A stretch of 64,000 nucleotides of DNA, taken from contig NZ_CP016279.1 of NCBI RefSeq assembly GCF_001542625.1, positions 10,354,001-10,418,000 of the forward strand, in the 5' to 3' direction. Of this stretch, positions 42,897 through 52,280 are shown piece by piece (within the stretch, counting starts at the first letter, position 1; each line of letters begins with the position of its first letter). Both the position numbers and the translations under genes were made by a program. This DNA comes from Streptomyces griseochromogenes. Lineage in GTDB: Bacteria; Actinomycetota; Actinomycetes; Streptomycetales; Streptomycetaceae. The notes under the pieces were generated by a model. It was not told the DNA's origin. It was given only the letters and a program-made list of their open reading frames with translations, and made no database searches.

Positions 42897-45536
42897 ATGG
42901 CATCCGTGATCGCCAATGTCCGGGATTTCGGCGCTGTGCCTGGCCCGGACGGCTCCACCACGTGTTCGGACGCGTTCCAGCGGGCGGTGGACTCACTGGA
43001 CGAGAACATCGGCGGGATCGTCTTCGTACCTGCCGACTCCCAGCCCTACGAACTCCGGCGGTCGGTGATGGTCGACCGCAACAAGGTCCGCGTCGTCGGT
43101 GAAGGCAGTACCGCGAGCACGCTGCACAGCGCGGGGGCCACGCCCGCGCTGACCTTCGGTCTCCGGCGCATCACCCATGGGCGGCCGTTGAGCGACGGGC
43201 ACTGGGCCGATCTGCGCGGCATGCTCGACGCCTCCGTCACCGACCGGCGGTGGGGCTGCCGCTCGCGCGTCCCCTCCCCGGTGGAGGGGGAGCCGACGAG
43301 CGAGGCCACGGTGACCTTTCCCTGCTCCCCTTTCCAGTTCGGCCCGCCGGACGGCAACTACTGGTCCGACGTCCGCCGGCTGACGCTCGACTTCGTGGTG
43401 CGCAACGACGCCATGCCGTGGTCCGCACAGCCGCTGTTCGGCATGGCCGACGCGTTCTACCGGCCGTCGCCCTTCTGCGCGTACGTCGAAGCGAACTCCG
43501 GCGTGGTCGTCTTCAGGTTCCGGACGGCCGACGGACTGCAGCGCGACGTCCGGATCCCCTTCGACCCCGCACAGCCCGTGCTGCGCTGCTCTCTCCAACT
43601 CGACCTGGACGCACGCACGGTGGCGGCCTGGACGAACAGACAGCAGGCGACGCAGCGGATCCAGGTGCGGCCGGACCTCGCATTGGTCAACGACGGATGG
43701 GCGCCCGGGGAATCCGGCGGCGAACTCGCCTTCGTGCCCAACTGGTACGCCCCGTTCAGGATCGCCGCCGTGGGGCCGGAGTCGTCCGGCTGGGGCGGCG
43801 GTGGCGAACTGCCCGGCGGGCCGAAACAGCCCGTCGATCTCACCTTCGGCGCGCTGCGGTTCTCCGACACCCTCCGCTACCGGGACCTCGGGGAGGGCCA
43901 GGAGCAGCAGGACGCGCACGGCAAGGTCGACGACCTGCGCTGCCTGACCGTCGAACCCCATGTCTTCGGGGCCCTGACGATGCGGGAGGAGGTGCACAAG
44001 AGCGCCGCGGGCGTGCCCGACCTCCAGATCCTGTGGGAGGGAATCGGAACGTTCGGGCACGGCTTCTTCGTACCGCACGACCTTGTCGAATACGTGGAGG
44101 GAAACGGGTGCGAGAAGCTGAACGTCAGGGGCTTCTCATTCGCCCCCAGGCCCGCCAACTACGGCCAGGTCATCGGGCTGGGGCTCCTGTACAACATGTC
44201 GCTGAACGACCTGAAGGTGGAATTCGGCGCACAGGGGCTGAGCACGCACCACTTCGGCGCCAACTACCCGGTCTCCCTGCGTTCCTGCCGGTTCGAGCAC
44301 CAGAGCGACTGCGCGGTCTACAGCTACTTCCAGAACACCACCGCCGACTACATGGGCCTGGGCTATTACGGGCGCTCCGCGTTCAAGGCCCTCAGGTCCC
44401 GCGTGGACCTGCGCAACGTCTACTGCACCGACTCCAAGGTCTGTGAATCGGCCGTCAGGCTGTTCCAGACCCAGGCGGTACTCGACAACTGGCAGATCGA
44501 CTTCGAGGGATTCACCGAGGATCTGCCCCGCGACAGCTACATCTGGGCGAGCATCGCCGACGACATCGGCGGACCGACCCAGCTGTGCCTGCGCGACTGC
44601 GTCGGGAGCGCCGGGGGCGAACACACGGTGGCGATCCGGCTGGTCAGCAACGAACGCGGGGCCGGGTTGCCGGACATCTCCAGGCAGGCCGGCTGGTGCA
44701 CCATCGAAAGGTCCTTCAACCACTTCTCGGACCCCCGCATGCCCGCGCTCGTGGCGGTCGACGGCCCGCTGTGGCAGGGCCTCTACGAAGGCATCCCGCC
44801 CACGGACAAACCTCTGGTGATCAACACCGCCACGCCGGGCGCGTCCGCCAGGATCGGCATCGGGACGGTCCCGCCCCCGGCCACCGTCCCCTTCGTACCC
44901 CCCGCCGGCGACCCGCTGCTCGGGCTGCCGGGCCTGATCGGCTACTACCGCGCCGACGCGCTCGGCCTGCGGGACGGCGCCCCGGTGACCAGCCTCACCG
45001 ACCTCAGCCCCGCCGGCCACCACGGCACCCCCGTGGGCAGCCCGGCCGTGCTCGACAGCTCGGCGGCAGGCGGCCTCGCGGCCCTGCGCTTCGCCGGCGG
45101 CCGGTACGAGTTCGCCGGGACGGCGGGCACGACAGGTGCCGCGACCTGGTTCTTCGTCGCGAAACGGCTGCCGTTCTTCGAGTCGGCCCCCGGCCGTCGC
45201 GGTTCGCTCCGCACATACGGGCAGGGCTTTCTGATCGACCCCCACCTCCTGACGTACTGCGCCGAATCCGACACGGACTGGGCGGTGTACGCCGTCCGCT
45301 GCACCGCCGGACCCGCCCGCCGGCTCCAGACCTACGTCAACAGCTACCCGTACGACCTCCGCAGGGACGACCGGGCCAGCACCGTCGCGTGGGCCACTCC
45401 GGTCCTGTCCCATCGCGACGACGTGAAGTTCCGGGGGCTCCTGGCCGCCGCGGTCATCTGCGACGCGGCACTGGACGACGAGCAGGTGACCGACACCTGC
45501 CGGTACCTGCTGCACCGCTACCGCATCCCGGTCTGA
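42897..45536 (+). CDS. Large pectate-lyase-like beta-helix protein with C-terminal lectin-like domain
   Basis: 879 residues with no signal peptide. N-terminus has the pectate-lyase-3/tailspike signature (VRDFGAVPGPDGSTTCSDAF, then GGIVFVPADSQPYELRRSV). An inserted domain of about residues 90-350 precedes beta-helix coils (LSLRSCRFEHQSD-type repeats, 350-650). A Pro-rich linker leads to a concanavalin/LamG-like C-terminal domain (LPGLIGYYRADALGLRDGAP; GGRYEFAGTAGTTGAATWFF). The lack of export signal plus tailspike-like layout suggests a phage tail or injection-particle fibre, or an enzyme exported by another route. ATG at 42897. Confidence 0.75.
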   Translation: MASVIANVRDFGAVPGPDGSTTCSDAFQRAVDSLDENIGGIVFVPADSQPYELRRSVMVDRNKVRVVGEGSTASTLHSAGATPALTFGLRRITHGRPLSDGHWADLRGMLDASVTDRRWGCRSRVPSPVEGEPTSEATVTFPCSPFQFGPPDGNYWSDVRRLTLDFVVRNDAMPWSAQPLFGMADAFYRPSPFCAYVEANSGVVVFRFRTADGLQRDVRIPFDPAQPVLRCSLQLDLDARTVAAWTNRQQATQRIQVRPDLALVNDGWAPGESGGELAFVPNWYAPFRIAAVGPESSGWGGGGELPGGPKQPVDLTFGALRFSDTLRYRDLGEGQEQQDAHGKVDDLRCLTVEPHVFGALTMREEVHKSAAGVPDLQILWEGIGTFGHGFFVPHDLVEYVEGNGCEKLNVRGFSFAPRPANYGQVIGLGLLYNMSLNDLKVEFGAQGLSTHHFGANYPVSLRSCRFEHQSDCAVYSYFQNTTADYMGLGYYGRSAFKALRSRVDLRNVYCTDSKVCESAVRLFQTQAVLDNWQIDFEGFTEDLPRDSYIWASIADDIGGPTQLCLRDCVGSAGGEHTVAIRLVSNERGAGLPDISRQAGWCTIERSFNHFSDPRMPALVAVDGPLWQGLYEGIPPTDKPLVINTATPGASARIGIGTVPPPATVPFVPPAGDPLLGLPGLIGYYRADALGLRDGAPVTSLTDLSPAGHHGTPVGSPAVLDSSAAGGLAALRFAGGRYEFAGTAGTTGAATWFFVAKRLPFFESAPGRRGSLRTYGQGFLIDPHLLTYCAESDTDWAVYAVRCTAGPARRLQTYVNSYPYDLRRDDRASTVAWATPVLSHRDDVKFRGLLAAAVICDAALDDEQVTDTCRYLLHRYRIPV

Positions 45537-45570
45537 CGCCGACCGGCCAGGAAGGAGACCCGAACGGCGA

Positions 45571-46794
45571 CTAGCCCAGCGCCCGCCCCAGCACCCACAC
45601 CACCGGCGCGGCCGCCGACAGCGGCAGGGCCACGCCCGCCGTGAAGTGGACGAAGCGGGACGGATAGTCGTAGCTGGCGACCCGGTGGCCGACCAGGGCG
45701 CAGACACCCGCCGCCGCCCCCAGCGCGGCGCCCTTCGCGCCGAAGCCCGTCATACCGCCCACCGCGATGCCCGCGCCGGCGGCGGCCAGCACGGAGGCCA
45801 CGACCGAGGCCGGGCCGGGCAGGGGCAGGGCGCGGGCCAGGACGGCCACCGCGACCGCCGCCGCGCCCACCGACACCGCGTCCGGATCGGCGGCCAGGTA
45901 GCCCGTCGCGAGGACCGTGAGGGCCGCGGAGACGACCGTCGCCATCAGGCCGTACATCCGCTCGTCGGGCGAGGCGTGCGAGCGCAGCTGGAGCACCAGC
46001 GACAGCAGGACCCAGACGCCGAGCGGGCCGAGGATCGCGACCGGCGCGTGGTCGCGGCCGGCGGCGAGGACCGCGACATCCGCGGTGAGCCCGCCCGCGA
46101 AGGCCAGCGCGATGCCCTGCCGGGCGGGCCACATGCCGTTCAGCCGGAACCAGCCGGCGGCCGTGACGGCCTGCAGCAGCACCAGGGGCACGACGAGCGC
46201 GTACGAGGCGACGGGCGCCGTGGCGGCGAGCAGCACGCCCAGCAGCGCGGTGAGCGCCGCCGGCTGCATGCCGGGCGCGATGATCGGCGAGCGGCCCTCC
46301 GACCGGGCCCGCTGGGCGTCGGTGACCCGGGTGTTGCCGGCGAGGGTGGCGGGGCCGTAGGAGGGGTCCGCCTCGTCGGCGTGCTCCGGTTCGGGGGCCG
46401 CGGACGGCTGGGGCTGCGGCGCGGGCGCGGAAGCGGGTTCGGGCGCGGGTGTGGGTGTGGGTGTGGGCTGTGCGTACGGCTGCTGGTACTGCTGCTGGTA
46501 CGCCTGCTGGTGGTACTGCTGCTGGTGGGCCTCCTGCGGCGGGTACGCCGTCCCCTCCGCCGGCATCGACGCGTGCGTCTGCGTCTCCCAGGTCTGGCCC
46601 TGCCACTGCTGGGTGTCCTGCGGGTCGTAGCCGGTCTGCTCGTACTGGCCTGCCTGCCCCGCGTACTGGTCGTACCCGGACCAGGCCTGCTGTGCCTGGT
46701 GCTGCTGGTGCTCTTGGTGCTGCTGGTGCTGCTGGTGCTGCTGGTAGGGGTCGTAGCCCTCGTAGGGGCCGCCCTGATACGGCTGGTCGCTCAT
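45571..46794 (-). CDS. Q/H-rich tail polytopic membrane protein
   Basis: 407 residues. The first 165 residues are disordered and extremely Gln/His/Tyr/Pro-rich (QQHQQHQQHQEHQQHQ and YHQQAYQQQYQQPYAQ), encoded by CTG-CTG-GTG type repeats on the plus strand. The rest has about eight membrane helices (from LTALLGVLLAATAPVASYAL onward). No transporter motif is recognisable. The ATG at 46794 starts MSDQPYQGGPYEGYDPY and lies 4 bases after the MoaD-like gene, so the two form an operon. Confidence 0.85.
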   Translation of the reverse strand: MSDQPYQGGPYEGYDPYQQHQQHQQHQEHQQHQAQQAWSGYDQYAGQAGQYEQTGYDPQDTQQWQGQTWETQTHASMPAEGTAYPPQEAHQQQYHQQAYQQQYQQPYAQPTPTPTPAPEPASAPAPQPQPSAAPEPEHADEADPSYGPATLAGNTRVTDAQRARSEGRSPIIAPGMQPAALTALLGVLLAATAPVASYALVVPLVLLQAVTAAGWFRLNGMWPARQGIALAFAGGLTADVAVLAAGRDHAPVAILGPLGVWVLLSLVLQLRSHASPDERMYGLMATVVSAALTVLATGYLAADPDAVSVGAAAVAVAVLARALPLPGPASVVASVLAAAGAGIAVGGMTGFGAKGAALGAAAGVCALVGHRVASYDYPSRFVHFTAGVALPLSAAAPVVWVLGRALG

Positions 46795-46798
46795 CGCC

Positions 46799-47053
46799 TC
46801 ACCCTCCTGCGAACGGCGGGAGCACCTCGACCGTGCCGCCCTCGGCCAGCCGTACCGTCTCATGTGCGCGGGTCCCGACGGGGTCACCGTCGACGAGGAA
46901 GGAGCATCGCTGCAGGACGCGCGTGAGTTCACCGGGGTGTCGCGCACGCACGGCGGCGAGCGCGTCGGCGAGGGTGGCCGCGTCGTACGGCTCCTCGGCG
47001 ACCTGGGCCGCGGCCTTGGCAGCGGCCCAGTAGCGGACCGTGACCTTGGGCAT
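46799..47053 (-). CDS. MoaD/ThiS-family sulfur carrier protein
   Basis: 84 residues, ubiquitin-like beta-grasp fold ending in the required Gly-Gly (VEVLPPFAGG), which is adenylated and thiocarboxylated in sulfur transfer for molybdopterin or related cofactors. N-terminus MPKVTVRYWAAAKAAAQ is typical of MoaD. No other molybdopterin genes are adjacent. Confidence 0.9.
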   Translation of the reverse strand: MPKVTVRYWAAAKAAAQVAEEPYDAATLADALAAVRARHPGELTRVLQRCSFLVDGDPVGTRAHETVRLAEGGTVEVLPPFAGG

Positions 47054-47099
47054 CTGGTTCCTCAATCGACGGCAAGAAAGAAACAAAGACGGGGCCAGG

Positions 47100-47951
47100 C
47101 TAGCCCGCCCGTGCGACCGACCAGTGCCCGATCCGGGCCAGCAGTCCGTCGTCGGCCGCGTGTTCGGCGTGGCCCATGCCGGGCTCCAGCCAGAGTTCTC
47201 CGTGGCCACCGGCCGCCTCGGCGAGCATCCGGGGATGGTCGAGGGGGAAGTAGCCGTCGCGGTCGCCGTGCACGATGAGGAGCGGGGTGGGAGCGATGCG
47301 CGGGACCGCTTCCGCCGGGGACAGCGGCACCGGATTCCAGTCCCGGTGGTGGATGCGGGTGCGCAGGCCGTAGCGGCCGACCAGGCGGCCCTCGGGGCGG
47401 GTGACCAGCCAGTGCAGGCGGCGCATGGGGGCCGTGCCCCGGTAGTACCAGCGCGCGGGGGCGCTGACCGAGACCACCGCGTCGACCGTGCCGGGGTGCA
47501 GGGCCGCGTGCCGCAGCACCACCGAGCCGCCCATGGAGAAGCCGACGCTCACCACGCGCGCGTGCCCGAAGCCGCGCGCCCACCCCACCGCCGCGGCCAG
47601 GTCCAGCACCTCCCGGTCGCCGACCGTGGAGCGGCCGCCGGAGGCGCCGTGCCCGCGGAAGGAGAAGGTGACGACGGAGCCGTAACGGGCCAGCGCGTCC
47701 GCCACCCTTCGCACATGCGGGCGGTCCACGTCCCCGGTGAAACCGTGGGCGATCACGAACACGAGGTCGCCGGAGAATGGACGGGAGGTGTCCGGCGCCG
47801 CTTTGTATACGACCGTGCCCGGGTTGTATACGGAATCGACCGGGATCCCGTCGGCGGTGCGCAGAAACGTCCGGATAGGCCCCCCTCTGCCTGTCTCGGC
47901 ATTCGGACGAACGGTGGAACGTGCCGCATGACCTGCCGGACGATTGCTCAT
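47100..47951 (-). CDS. Alpha/beta hydrolase
   Basis: 283 residues. Nucleophile elbow [14 protein letters not shown] (GxSxG with Ser), oxyanion region [15 protein letters not shown], acidic residue in [15 protein letters not shown], catalytic His in [14 protein letters not shown] probable carboxylesterase or lipase-type enzyme; substrate unknown. It is read divergently from glnR. Confidence 0.9.
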   Translation of the reverse strand: MSNRPAGHAARSTVRPNAETGRGGPIRTFLRTADGIPVDSVYNPGTVVYKAAPDTSRPFSGDLVFVIAHGFTGDVDRPHVRRVADALARYGSVVTFSFRGHGASGGRSTVGDREVLDLAAAVGWARGFGHARVVSVGFSMGGSVVLRHAALHPGTVDAVVSVSAPARWYYRGTAPMRRLHWLVTRPEGRLVGRYGLRTRIHHRDWNPVPLSPAEAVPRIAPTPLLIVHGDRDGYFPLDHPRMLAEAAGGHGELWLEPGMGHAEHAADDGLLARIGHWSVARAG

Positions 47952-48029
47952 GTGGGCTATTCTGCTGGGCAGAGGACTCGGGCAGCGTAGCCCCCGGGTC
48001 CTTTTGTGCTTTCGGAAGCGTTGTATACG
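47802..48029. promoter_or_regulatory. Three copies of TTGTATAC around the hydrolase/glnR region
   Basis: The octamer TTGTATAC occurs at 47803-47810, 47824-47831 and 48021-48028, each containing the palindrome GTATAC. The first two are 21 bases apart inside the 5' end of the hydrolase gene; the third is about 100 bases upstream of glnR. Three copies in 230 bases is unexpected in such G+C-rich DNA. A shared operator is possible; none is known to me. Confidence 0.35.
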
Positions 48030-48121
48030 AAGCGGGAAACCGCGGGTGTACGGGGCCCCCGGGATCGCAGAGCAGTGCCCGTCCGCACAGCCCTCGCAGG
48101 GACCGAGGAGGAACCAGACGT

Positions 48122-48901
48122 ATGAGTTCTCTGCTGCTCCTGACCAACGCCCTCCAGCCGTCGACGGAGGTGCTGCCCGCGCTCGGACTGCTGCTGCACA
48201 ACGTGCGGGTGGCCCCGGCGGAGGGCCCCGCCCTCGTCGACACCCCTGGCGCCGACGTCATCCTCGTCGACGGGCGCCGCGACCTGCCGCAGGTGCGCAG
48301 CCTGTGCCAGCTGCTGCGCTCCACCGGCCCCGGCTGCCCCCTCCTGCTCGTCGTCACCGAGGGCGGCCTGGCCGCCGTCACCGCCGACTGGGGCGTCGAC
48401 GACGTACTGCTCGACACCGCCGGCCCGGCGGAGGTCGAGGCCCGGCTGCGGCTGGCCATGGGCCGGCAGCAGATCGTCAACGACGACTCCCCCATGGAGA
48501 TCCGCAACGGCGACCTGTCCGTCGACGAGGCCACCTACTCCGCCAAGCTCAAGGGCCGGGTCCTCGACCTCACCTTCAAGGAGTTCGAGCTCCTGAAGTA
48601 CCTCGCCCAGCACCCGGGCCGCGTCTTCACCCGCGCCCAGCTGCTGCAGGAGGTCTGGGGCTACGACTACTTCGGCGGCACCCGGACCGTGGACGTGCAC
48701 GTACGGCGGCTGCGCGCCAAGCTCGGCCCCGAGCACGAGTCGCTGATCGGAACCGTCCGGAACGTCGGTTATCGATTCGTTACGCCCGAGAAGGGCGACC
48801 GGTCCGGCGACGAGGCCAAGGCCAAGGGGAGCCGGGCAAAGACGGAAGATGCGGACGCCTCGGCCGTCCTGGACGCCTCCGAACTCCACGCGGACGCCTA
48901 G
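48122..48901 (+). CDS. glnR: Global nitrogen regulator GlnR
   Basis: 259 residues. OmpR-like orphan regulator of nitrogen genes (glnA, amtB, nir and others). Atypical receiver ([36 protein letters not shown] with the conserved Asp near residue 50) and an OmpR winged helix ([51 protein letters not shown]). The C-terminus is Lys/Ala/Glu-rich and less conserved. There is no cognate kinase gene, as expected. ATG after GGAGGAACCAGACGT. Confidence 0.95.
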   Translation: MSSLLLLTNALQPSTEVLPALGLLLHNVRVAPAEGPALVDTPGADVILVDGRRDLPQVRSLCQLLRSTGPGCPLLLVVTEGGLAAVTADWGVDDVLLDTAGPAEVEARLRLAMGRQQIVNDDSPMEIRNGDLSVDEATYSAKLKGRVLDLTFKEFELLKYLAQHPGRVFTRAQLLQEVWGYDYFGGTRTVDVHVRRLRAKLGPEHESLIGTVRNVGYRFVTPEKGDRSGDEAKAKGSRAKTEDADASAVLDASELHADA

Positions 48902-48998
48902 CGCAGGCATGGACACCGCTCCGGCTGGGCATTGCTTCCGCACAGCCGGGATGCGATACGCCCTGCCCAGAGCGGGTCCATCCGCGTAGACTCCGCGC

Positions 48999-50021
48999 GT
49001 GGCCAAGGTGACTCGGGATGACGTGGCACGGCTGGCTGGGACCTCCACCGCCGTCGTCAGTTATGTCATCAACAACGGACCCCGGCCGGTCGCCCCGGCC
49101 ACGCGCGAGCGTGTCCTCGCGGCGATCAAGGAACTGGGGTACCGGCCCGACCGGGTCGCCCAGGCGATGGCGTCCCGGCGCACCGACCTCATAGGCCTGA
49201 TCATCCCGGACGCCCGCCAGCCGTTCTTCGGCGAGATGGCGCACGCGGTCGAGCAGGCCGCCTCCGAGCGCGGGAAGATGGTGCTCGTCGGCAACACCGA
49301 TTACATCGGCGAACGCGAGGTTCACTATCTGCGCGCGTTCCTCGGTATGCGGGTCTCCGGCATGATCCTCGTCTCGCACGCCCTGAACGACCTCGCGGCG
49401 GCCGAGATCGAGGCCTGGGACGCCCGGGTGGTGCTGCTGCACGAGCGCCCGGAGGCCATCGACGACGTCGCCGTCGTCACCGACGACCTGGGCGGCGCCC
49501 AGCTCGCCGTACGCCATCTGCTGGAGCACGGCTACGACTACGTCGCCTGTATGGGCGGTACGGCGGAGACGCCGGCCGTGGGCGACCCGGTCTCCGACCA
49601 CGTCGAGGGCTGGCGGCGGGCCATGGCCGAGGCGGGCGTCTCCACCGAGGGCCGCCTGTTCGAGGCGCCGTACAACCGCTACGACGCCTACCGGGTGGCC
49701 CTGGAGGTGCTCTCGGGCCCCGACCGGCCGCCGGCGGTCTTCTGTTCCACCGACGACCAGGCGATCGGCCTGCTGCGAGCCGCGCGCGAGCTGCGCATCG
49801 ACGTCCCCCGGGAGCTGGCGGTGGCGGGCTTCGACGACATCAAGGAGGCGGCGCTCGCCGACCCGCCGCTGACGACGGTCGCCTCGGACCGTTCGGCGAT
49901 GGCCCGGGCGGCGGTCGACCTCGTCCTGGACGACGGGCTCAGGGTGGCGGGCTCCCGGCGCGAGCGGCTGAAGACGTTCCCGTCCCGGCTGGTCGTACGC
50001 ACCAGCTGCGGCTGCGGCTGA
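48999..50021 (+). CDS. LacI-family transcriptional regulator
   Basis: 340 residues. N-terminal HTH ([20 protein letters not shown], hinge [19 protein letters not shown]) and a periplasmic-binding-protein-like ligand domain ([46 protein letters not shown]). It ends in the unusual CGCG tail. Ligand unknown; the conserved position next to the following protease gene is known in streptomycetes but the target is not shown by sequence. GTG start. Confidence 0.92.
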   Translation: MAKVTRDDVARLAGTSTAVVSYVINNGPRPVAPATRERVLAAIKELGYRPDRVAQAMASRRTDLIGLIIPDARQPFFGEMAHAVEQAASERGKMVLVGNTDYIGEREVHYLRAFLGMRVSGMILVSHALNDLAAAEIEAWDARVVLLHERPEAIDDVAVVTDDLGGAQLAVRHLLEHGYDYVACMGGTAETPAVGDPVSDHVEGWRRAMAEAGVSTEGRLFEAPYNRYDAYRVALEVLSGPDRPPAVFCSTDDQAIGLLRAARELRIDVPRELAVAGFDDIKEAALADPPLTTVASDRSAMARAAVDLVLDDGLRVAGSRRERLKTFPSRLVVRTSCGCG

Positions 50022-50133
50022 GCCGCCGCCTTCAGAGCCGGGCCACCGCCTTTATATCGGGCAAACACGGTTCTGCCGGGCTTCTCAGGGAGCACTCAGG
50101 AAGCTCTCATGGTCGCAGGGAAGGCTGTTTGTC

Positions 50134-51159
50134 ATGACCGAGAGCATCCGCCGCAGCGGCGAGTACGACGAGAACCCCCAGGGTCCCTACGCTCCGCAGC
50201 ACGCCTACTCCGCTCCCGTGAACCCCGAGTGGCCGCCCCCGCCCTCGTACCAGCCGGCGGCGGCCCCGGACCCCGGGCCCGCGCCGCGCAGGAAGCGCGC
50301 CCGCGGCCCGGTCGGGCTGCTCGCCGCGGTGGCGATCGTCGCGGCCGCCGTCGGCGGTGGCACGGCCTACGCCTTCCAGCAGCTGACCGGGAAGGACACG
50401 GCCGCCTCGGCCGGTACCACCACCAACGTGGTGCCCACCGGCAAGAAGGGCGACGTCGCCGCGATCGCCTCCGCGGTCAGCCCGAGCGTGGTCGAGGTCC
50501 AGGCGACCCTCGGCAACGGCTCGTCCACCGGCTCCGGCGTGATCATCACCGGCAACGGCGAGATCGTCACCAACAACCACGTCATCTCCGGCGCCTCCTC
50601 CGTCAAGGTGCGCACCAGCGACGGCAGGGTCTACCCGGCCGAGGTCGTCGGCACCGACAGCTCCAAGGACCTCGCGCTGATCAAGCTGAAGGGCGCCTCG
50701 GGCCTGAAGCCCGCCGCGCTCGGCAGCTCCTCTTCCGTCCAGGTCGGTGACGCGGTCGTCGCGATCGGCTCCCCCGAGGGCCTGACCGGCACCGTCACCA
50801 GCGGCATCGTCTCCGCGCTCAACCGTGACGTGACGGTCTCCACGGACGAGAGCCAGGGCCAGGGAGGCGACGGACAGTGGCCGTTCCAGTTCGGCGGCCG
50901 ACAGTTCAACGGCGACACGGGCTCGTCCACGACGACCTACAAGGCGATCCAGACGGACGCCTCGCTCAACCCCGGCAACTCCGGCGGCGCGCTGATCGAC
51001 GCGGCCGGCCGCGTCATCGGCATCAACTCCGCGATGTACTCGTCGAGTTCACAGGCCTCGTCCTCCTCGGACGCGGGCAGCATCGGCCTCGGCTTCGCGA
51101 TCCCCATCAACACCGTCAAGTCCGACCTGGCGAAGTTGCGGGCCGGCTCCACCAGCTGA
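50134..51159 (+). CDS. Membrane-anchored trypsin-like (HtrA/DegP-type) serine protease without PDZ
   Basis: 341 residues. A 55-residue Pro-rich cytoplasmic tail, one membrane helix (VGLLAAVAIVAAAVGGGTAYAF), then an extracytoplasmic trypsin-like domain. Catalytic triad: His in VTNNHVISGASS, Asp in DSSKDLALIKL, Ser in NPGNSGGALID. The protein stops at residue 341, so the PDZ domain of HtrA/PepD relatives is absent. Probable envelope protease or signalling protease. ATG after the gap from the LacI gene. Confidence 0.9.
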   Translation: MTESIRRSGEYDENPQGPYAPQHAYSAPVNPEWPPPPSYQPAAAPDPGPAPRRKRARGPVGLLAAVAIVAAAVGGGTAYAFQQLTGKDTAASAGTTTNVVPTGKKGDVAAIASAVSPSVVEVQATLGNGSSTGSGVIITGNGEIVTNNHVISGASSVKVRTSDGRVYPAEVVGTDSSKDLALIKLKGASGLKPAALGSSSSVQVGDAVVAIGSPEGLTGTVTSGIVSALNRDVTVSTDESQGQGGDGQWPFQFGGRQFNGDTGSSTTTYKAIQTDASLNPGNSGGALIDAAGRVIGINSAMYSSSSQASSSSDAGSIGLGFAIPINTVKSDLAKLRAGSTS

Positions 51160-51190
51160 CCGATCCACCCGGCACATCAGGGAGCACGTC

Positions 51191-51439
51191 ATGATCAGGA
51201 AGGTTTCCCACCAGGCCGCCGGCACCGGCCCGGCCGCCCTCGCACTGGCCCTCTCGGTCGCGTACGAACTGCACGCGCCGACCGCGGCGACCCGGCCCGC
51301 CCCGGCCCCCCGGCCCCCGCAGATCGCCCACGTCCCCGAGATGATGGGCCTGCGCACCTCGGCCGACCGCCCGCACCGCCGCAAGGTGCCGCTGCGCCGC
51401 CTGAACACGGTCCGCGGCCTGGCGGTGCTCCAGGCCTAG
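51191..51439 (+). CDS. Small hypothetical protein
   Basis: 82 residues, Ala/Pro/Arg-rich, no signal peptide and no recognised domain. AGGGAGCACGTC before the ATG is a fair ribosome site. It could be a real small gene or chance in G+C-rich DNA. Confidence 0.4.
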   Translation: MIRKVSHQAAGTGPAALALALSVAYELHAPTAATRPAPAPRPPQIAHVPEMMGLRTSADRPHRRKVPLRRLNTVRGLAVLQA

Positions 51440-51545
51440 CCCGGTCCGCGTGCCCGGCGGGCCGGAAACATGCGACGCTGAGAGACGCTCCCGCCGAGAG
51501 ACACTCCGTCCACACGCCCCACCGCACCCCGAGGAATCGCGAGCG

Positions 51546-52280
51546 ATGAGTCCCGCCGAAGGCGACCGTGACCCCCTGCGCATTCTGATCGTCGACGACG
51601 AGCCCGCCGTCCGCGAGGCACTCCAGCGCAGCCTCGCCTTCGAGGGGTACGACACCGAGGTCGCGGTCGACGGCGCGGACGCGCTGGAGAAGGCCACGGC
51701 CTACCGGCCGGACCTGGTCGTCCTGGACATCCAGATGCCCCGCATGGACGGTCTGACGGCGGCGCGGCGCATCCGGGGCACCGGGGACACGACCCCGATC
51801 CTCATGCTCACGGCCCGCGACACGGTCGGCGACCGGGTGACGGGACTGGACGCCGGGGCCGACGACTACCTGGTCAAACCCTTCGAACTGGACGAACTCT
51901 TCGCCCGCATCCGTGCACTCCTGCGCCGCAGCTCCTACGCGGCGGCGGTCTCCCCCGAGGCCCAGCAGGACGAGGCGCTCACCTTCGCCGATCTGCGCAT
52001 GGACCTCGCGACACGGGAGGTCACGCGCGGCGCGCGGCAGGTGGAGCTGACCCGCACGGAGTTCACGCTCCTGGAGATGTTCATGGCCCATCCCCGCCAG
52101 GTACTCACCCGCGAGCAGATCCTCAAGGCCGTTTGGGGCTTCGACTTCGAGCCCTCCTCGAACTCACTGGACGTCTACGTCATGTACCTGCGCCGCAAGA
52201 CGGAGGCCGGGGGCGAGCCGCGGCTCGTGCACACGGTCCGGGGCGTGGGGTATGTCCTGCGGCAGGGCGGCGCGGAGTGA
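51546..52280 (+). CDS. OmpR-family response regulator
   Basis: 244 residues. Receiver domain with acidic pocket ([15 protein letters not shown]), phospho-acceptor region [14 protein letters not shown] and Lys in [11 protein letters not shown]; OmpR winged helix ([36 protein letters not shown]). Stop overlaps the kinase GTG by four bases (GTGA). Cognate of the following kinase; stimulus unknown. Confidence 0.95.
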   Translation: MSPAEGDRDPLRILIVDDEPAVREALQRSLAFEGYDTEVAVDGADALEKATAYRPDLVVLDIQMPRMDGLTAARRIRGTGDTTPILMLTARDTVGDRVTGLDAGADDYLVKPFELDELFARIRALLRRSSYAAAVSPEAQQDEALTFADLRMDLATREVTRGARQVELTRTEFTLLEMFMAHPRQVLTREQILKAVWGFDFEPSSNSLDVYVMYLRRKTEAGGEPRLVHTVRGVGYVLRQGGAE

